Shown one piece after another: positions 59,430-64,000 of a DNA stretch of 64,000 nt. The notes beneath the pieces are model-generated. The model worked only from the letters and a program-made list of their open reading frames with translations, had not been told where the DNA came from and made no database searches. Source of the stretch: Gentiana macrophylla (lineage: Eukaryota; Streptophyta; Magnoliopsida; Gentianales; Gentianaceae); contig CM047809.1 of assembly GCA_026214975.1 (NCBI GenBank), positions 129,567,470 through 129,631,469 of the forward strand. Direction: 5' to 3'. The position numbers and the translations under genes were made by a program. Position 1 is the stretch's first letter. Each line of letters opens with the position of its first letter.

Positions 59430-61231
59430 TGATGACGGTCAAATTATACCCGTAAAAGTCATCAACGTTGACCTTAAATCGAGATTAATAATGTATATTT
59501 CATATTAAATCACTCGTTTATATTTATTATTTAATGTTAAGTGATTATTAATATGATATTTGGTATTTAGCTGTTTTTATTATTAAAAGACCGATTTATT
59601 GTGCGATAAATGCTGATTTTGCAGATCACGACAAATCGAGAGGATAAATGTCATTCAATCAGTAAATCTCGAGATAATAAGGAAGAAAATCGGAGCATTA
59701 ATCAAAGGATAAATCAGATCAGTTCAAAAGAATGCAGTGGGGAACAAGTCAGACAAAGAGACGCGTTTAACACGTGTAAAAAAGGGCTCGGTCGACCGAG
59801 CCTATCCATTCGGTCGACCGAGAGAGTCGGCTCGGTCACTTGAAGTTTATCCGACAGAAATCGTGTGTATATCTTCTAGATCCTTCCTAGGTCGGCAAAA
59901 ACCTCTATATAAGCAGCAGCTACGAAATTTGTAAAAACACACCAACACACACCTTAGACATACATACAATACCGTATCAATTACATTCATAGCTTTGGTA
60001 CGTTACAATGTAGCTATCCAGCAGTTTATTATGGCTGCAAATATGTAAGCCTTTAATTTTCTGTTGTTTTTATTTTCAGTAATTATTTCCCCAATTATGC
60101 TTTATCGTTTGAATTAGTTAATCATAGCTAGATGATGTAGATCTAGGCTATGACGTTAGGGATGTGGCGACTCCTTGTCTATGGGGATCCCATAACCTAC
60201 GTCATACACTTAGTATTTATTCATGAATCTACTTGATTTAATTAATACGTATCTATGTTAGTTTATATGAATGCTTTACGAATTACTGTTTAATCCGTTG
60301 TGTATGATGAAACGCTGAGAGATATATTCAGGGATGCAATCTGGGGGAAAGGACCATTCGGTCGACCGAGTGTCTGTATTCGGTCGACCGAGCCAACCTG
60401 TTCGGTCGACCGAGCCCCCTGTTCATCCGTTAGATAGCCACGTCTTTATGGTTAGGTTAACTTAATAGAATTTATTATCTCAGTAGGTATGGCTATGGCT
60501 ACGTTACTCGCTTAGTTTAATTAAAACGTGTAAAAAGGAAATACCAATATAGAACTCTTAGGTAGGCTTATGAATTGCTCTTCACGGACGTTGGCGTTAT
60601 TCAGGTAGGTTTATATTCGGGAATTGCATGCACCGCTATATACGCACGTCGTAGATTAGCATGAGACTATAACTTGGTAATTGCTAGTTGGACGAGAGCT
60701 TGAGTAATCGCAGAAATACGCCTAACCATAGGAATGTTGCCTAGACGAGGTGTACGGTCAATATCGGCATCCTTAGAGTAAAGTAGCGTGTGAGTTATAT
60801 GAGATGGAGGCACTAATTAAAAGGCGAAGTCACGTAACAATATCATAAAGTGATCTAGTGACCTACCGGTGCTAAGTCAAGTTAAAGAGGATGACTCCGT
60901 GTAGCCAATCTAAGATAGATACAAACGGATTGGCGGTTAATAAGTACTGATTTATTATATAAATTATCTAGGTCCAAACGATAAAGACTATAATTAGGGA
61001 GGTTAATTACGTTGTGTCGAGTCGTGTCTTTACCTTTCTTGTCTTATGTTGGTCGTAGACCGCCTATGTCCTTGACATGTTTAATTAATTGTTTGTATAT
61101 AAGATGATCCACAATTGGTTCCCTGTGGGATCGACCTTGATTCACTATAGCTATACTACGATGGGCCTAGTCCTCTTGCTAGTATTGGATTATGGTGGTC
61201 AAGTATATTATAACCTGATTGACCCCGATCA
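59430..61231 (+). mobile_element. Solo gypsy LTR, family B, inserted in copia gag, TSD TTATA
   Basis: 1,802 bp from TGATGACGGTCAAATTATAC to CCCCGATCA, flanked by TTATA at 59425-59429 and 61232-61236. Removing it and one TTATA restores the copia gag reading frame across the junction (SYSNG then ITAAGYPIPK). Inside are a TATA element TATATAA (59906-59912), five perfect TCGGTCGACCGA palindromes, and a GGTTCCCTGTGGGATCGACC near the 3' end, similar in wording to the family A LTR end. No internal region. Confidence 0.92.
59788..60413. repeat. Five copies of the 12-bp palindrome TCGGTCGACCGA
   Basis: Exact copies at 59788-59799, 59810-59821, 60358-60369, 60380-60391 and 60402-60413, in a pair upstream of the TATA element and a triplet about 450 bp downstream. 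A degenerate CTCGGTCACTTG follows at 59831-59842. Within groups, spacing start-to-start is 22 bp in all three cases, two helical turns. Confidence 0.95.
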
Positions 61232-61897
61232 TTATACCATTAGAATATGACTTCATTAGTGCAAGGTAATCCATCATCGATTTAGATCCCTTCTCGCTTT
61301 TTTGTGAGGGTTGTTTTATACTCCGACATTCGAGACTACGCCTGTTGTTGTAGAGAATCTCAGACAGTCCAGATTTCATTGTGATGTTACATCCAATCAC
61401 CTCAATTATGGTTTCTTCCTTCATTGAACTCATGAGCCATCCAACGAGAAGCTGATCCTTTGTGTTCCATTCTTCAAAGGCTGGATTAAGGATTGTGCAA
61501 GAAATCCCGGTGGTAGGATTGTAAATAGCTAGGACTTCAGGTGGTTGAGGTTTGGTCCCAAATAGATGGCCATCCAGTTTGTGTCCATGAACAATAGGTA
61601 AATTTGTAGACTTCAACATCAGATAGTTGGATCTGTCTAGTTTGATGGTGCATATCTGATTCAGGTTTGTACTAAACGGTGTCAAAGGGTTAAGAGCTGG
61701 GGTTGTCTGAGTAAGCACTGGTGTGGATGTTGGAGAAAGATGGTGAGGAGTAGAGCTTGTTTGCAGAAATGCCGGGTGTTTTGGAAGAGATGACCGGAGA
61801 AACGAGGTGGATGCAAAGTGCTGAGGCATAAACGCCGATATAGATGGTCCGGTGAAGCTCATTTGAGAAGCTGGAATGGAAACTTGGATTGAGTCGA

Positions 61898-63444
61898 TGT
61901 TAAGGGTGATTTTTTATGATTTATATCGTTATATTTTGTAACAATTCTCTCTATATTCGTATATTTTGCATAGAAATTAAGTGTTTAATTGATTTATTGA
62001 GCAAATCAGTTTTTAAACGGTTTAATCGCAAAAATGGTTAATTTATGTGTTTTATTGATGATTTTATGTTTATTTGGATATCATTACACTTTGCGATGTT
62101 TTTGATGACGTGTAGATGCATAATTGCGGTTCAAAAGATGATTAAAAGTTGATAGAGTCCGGATTTTATGAAGAAAATGAGATAGGGAAGAAATTGGATA
62201 GAAGAAAAGAGATAAAGATGAGGAAGTTGATTTTTGAGCGATTGAACGAGCGTTCAAGTCCCGTCCATCTGGACGGGCGTCTGAAGAAGTGAACGGGCGT
62301 CCGGGCTGGAATATTTGATTCTGAGTTCTCCCAAAATCCATGGGCGGCGTGCTCGATTTAAAGAAGGACGGGCGTCTGATCATGACTCGGCCCGATTCGA
62401 AGATTTCAGAGCAGATGAACTGGCGTCCAGAATCCTTGGACGGGCGGCCACGGCCGACTTAAGCATAGCCGACCTAAAATCTTATAAATAGCAGTGCATT
62501 CTCAACCCTAATGATCGTCTTATATCATATATCGACAAAGCAAACCGCAGTAAAACCCTAATTGCACGAAGCCGAGTCGTGCTCGGTCGGCCAAGCCAAG
62601 CCTTGGTGCTTGGTCGACCGAGAGGTTAGATTAGTTGTTTTATTTATTTTGTTTTCTTCTTGTTCGATTCATGAGGATGGCTTGAAGCTGATCAAACTTG
62701 GGGCAAGCATGTGAAACTTTTCAGCATCGTTTTTTCCTCCTTTGGATGATTTTGTGAGTTTTAATTAAGTTGTTTCTTTTCTATGCTTATGTGTTATGCA
62801 AATTTATATCGAGAGATGTTTTGCTATTGATGTTTACTATGTGACGAGAGTCGGTGTAAACCTAGATCACCATAGGAAAGATTGGATCTTTAACCTATAA
62901 GTAACGAGAGTTGATTAGGTTGAATATCTAGATTGTTAGATTGAGAAATCTTGCACCTTGGTTTGAAAGCGTTAATCTTTAAGATCGAGAGATAAAAGAT
63001 TGATAGGCGAACTTTTCTAAGAGATTAGGAGTTCATACCTTTGATAGGTGAATCAAATCTTTATTAAATCTTCACTAAATAATCTAGAGAGGAAATTAAG
63101 GGTTGCGGGATGGTGGATCATTACTTGTTCTATGTTTAATCGCTATAGTCATTATCATGCTTTTATAAGTTTTATTGTTTTTCTCGTTTGTAGTTTAGAT
63201 TTATTTTTCGCAAAGATCTTTCCTGGCTTTGGACTGACAATCCTCTGTCCAGTTTATCTTTTCATTTTGTTATTTTAGGTTTTAATAATAATAGTATCAA
63301 TCTTAGGAAAATTAATGAACTAGATACCCCGATTCCCTGAGATCGACTCCGGTATTAATCGCTATACTACGATCCCTACACTTGGGGTATACCGGATTTA
63401 TAAATTTATTACTTGTTTATTTTCATTGCATAAAATCCGAGACA
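61898..63444 (+). mobile_element. Gypsy 5' LTR, family A, of an element continuing past the window
   Basis: 1,547 bp from TGTTAAGGGTG to AATCCGAGACA, matching the solo LTR at 38789-40331. It contains at least six GGACGNGCGTCC-type words (62240-62460), and at 62582-62625 GCTCGGTCGGCC and TTGGTCGACCGAG, variants of the family B palindrome. The 5-bp upstream sequence is GTCGA (61893-61897); its partner lies outside the window. Confidence 0.9.
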
Positions 63445-64000
63445 AGTTTTTGGCGCCGTTGCCGGGGAATCGGTACAGTTGTCTAGTTTATTAATTTTTC
63501 TGATTTTCTTATAAGTTGGGATAAAAGGGATCGTTAGGGCACATGGTAGTATTTTGGCCATAACTTTCGGCTCGAGTATCCGTTTGGCGCGCAGGACCCC
63601 AATTCGTTTCGAGGTCAAAATCTGCTGTTTTCCCTTCCATTTTGGGCTCAGAAGATTTCAACACGTTTTTCTCCCTTTTATCGTTTTCTTGTTTTCTGTT
63701 TTAAATTTTTCGTGGGTAGGTTTCTGTTTCTGTTTCCGTTTATTTTTATGTTTCTATATTTATATATATAAAAAATAATAATAATAAAAGGCCTTCTAGG
63801 GTTTCTAGAGTTTCTGAGGTTTCTAGGGTTTATGAGGTTGCTAGGGAGTCTGCTCTCTGTGAACGCCCGGCCACTCTTTGTGGTTACCAGACGTGCGTCC
63901 ATAGTGAGTGGACGCCCGTCCGTCCAACATGCACCAACTTGGTTATGTTTTAAGAGAACCAAACTAGCGTTTGTCCTTCCCAAACACCCGTCCAGTTCAT
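63445..64000 (+). mobile_element. Primer binding site and leader of the family A gypsy element
   Basis: TGGCGCCGTTGCCGGGGA at 63451-63468, six bases after the LTR. I recall this as the tRNA-Asp-type primer site of Athila-like plant gypsy elements. The following 530 bp has no gag frame yet. It contains a reiterated TCTAGGGTTTC/TCTGAGGTTTC block (63792-63845) and further GGACGCCCGTCC-type words (63901-63912 and nearby), the same motif as in the LTR. Confidence 0.8.

Larger units (their letters stand above)
55820..61862 (-). pseudogene. Copia gag-pol polyprotein remnant
   Basis: Pieces in order on the minus strand: gag (61862-61237, SNYLMLKSTNLPIVHGHKLDG) continuing after the inserted LTR as GYPIPKGELIRATLRGL; a basic Gly/Asn-rich stretch and a partial zinc knuckle (GHIAVGCW, about 59015); protease WYIDSGATSHVTS (about 58860-58900); pre-integrase ILWHMSLGPASSKVI; integrase HFDLWGPSPVRS with LQSDWG and KAERKHEQ (58270-57850); a Pro/Ser dipeptide linker near 57240; RT WKKAMQDEYRALIRN and NKWIFKLK; then fragments to RNase H (IPSSDQTADCLTKPL, about 55900). 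It is interrupted by many stops and frame changes, with some RT lost between 56360 and 56800. Confidence 0.85.
55595..61897 (-). mobile_element. Decayed Ty1/copia element, interrupted by a solo LTR, 5' end displaced by a gypsy insertion
   Basis: On the minus strand: gag from 61862, then protease, integrase, RT, RNase H down to about 55830, a GAGGGGTGA polypurine tract, and a 3' LTR from 55819 (TGTTAGAACATAAAGG) to about 55595. The 5' LTR is not in the window because a gypsy element entered at 61898, 36 bp upstream of the gag ATG. The solo LTR at 59430-61231 splits gag. Confidence 0.85.

Noticed and set aside
59788..60413. Regular short palindromes considered as a CRISPR-like array
   Set aside because: Nuclear plant DNA, only five 12-bp units, no spacers of constant unique type and a clear LTR context.

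Overview
The window is nuclear DNA of a eudicot plant. It has intron-containing genes with GT-AG junctions, a chloroplast-targeted RNA-binding protein, a plant receptor kinase, a KDEL-tailed papain-like protease and a pectate lyase, set among plant Ty1/copia, Ty3/gypsy, hAT and Stowaway elements. I cannot name the species from sequence alone.

Genes from left to right: an aberrant acidic lipid-transfer-like protein (2085-3014, minus); a chloroplast ribonucleoprotein of the CP31 type (4576-6458, plus); the LRR receptor kinase SOBIR1 (7615-9608, plus); an intronless WD40 protein of the JINGUBANG type (26609-27775, minus); a decayed copy of the G-patch spliceosome-disassembly factor STIPL1/NTR1 (31459-33587, plus); a KDEL-tailed cysteine endopeptidase of the CEP type (34506-37082, plus); and a pectate lyase (42252-46148, minus). 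They form no pathway. They are ordinary dispersed plant genes separated by transposon-filled spacers.

Mobile DNA makes up most of the rest. At 10.4-14.6 kb lie a broken hAT transposase and a truncated copia 5' end. At 18507-25148 is a complete-ended 6.6-kb gypsy element with 5-bp target duplications. It has lost protease, RT, RNase H and most of integrase but keeps a spliced antisense gene and internal tandem repeats, the layout of Tat/Grande-type elements. Solo LTRs with perfect 5-bp duplications lie at 38789-40331 and 59430-61231. A small copia deletion derivative with near-identical LTRs is at 50712-52995. A larger decayed copia element (55595-61897) carries a solo LTR inside its gag, and a gypsy 5' LTR entering at 61898 runs off the right edge. 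Stowaway MITEs, hAT-like non-autonomous copies, SINE-like units and a TCGA-rich gene-associated repeat are scattered through introns and flanks.

Two points matter for any reader. First, four of the six otherwise conserved genes (CP31, SOBIR1, CEP, pectate lyase) are each broken by single-base indels, mostly deletions in short homopolymers, with no missense decay around them. This looks like residual assembly error rather than gene death. The STIPL1 copy, with three in-frame nonsense codons and a large internal deletion, is a real pseudogene. Second, the gypsy LTRs are studded with short CpG-bearing palindromes (TCGGTCGACCGA in one family, GGACGNGCGTCC in another), an organisation I cannot assign to a known LTR function.
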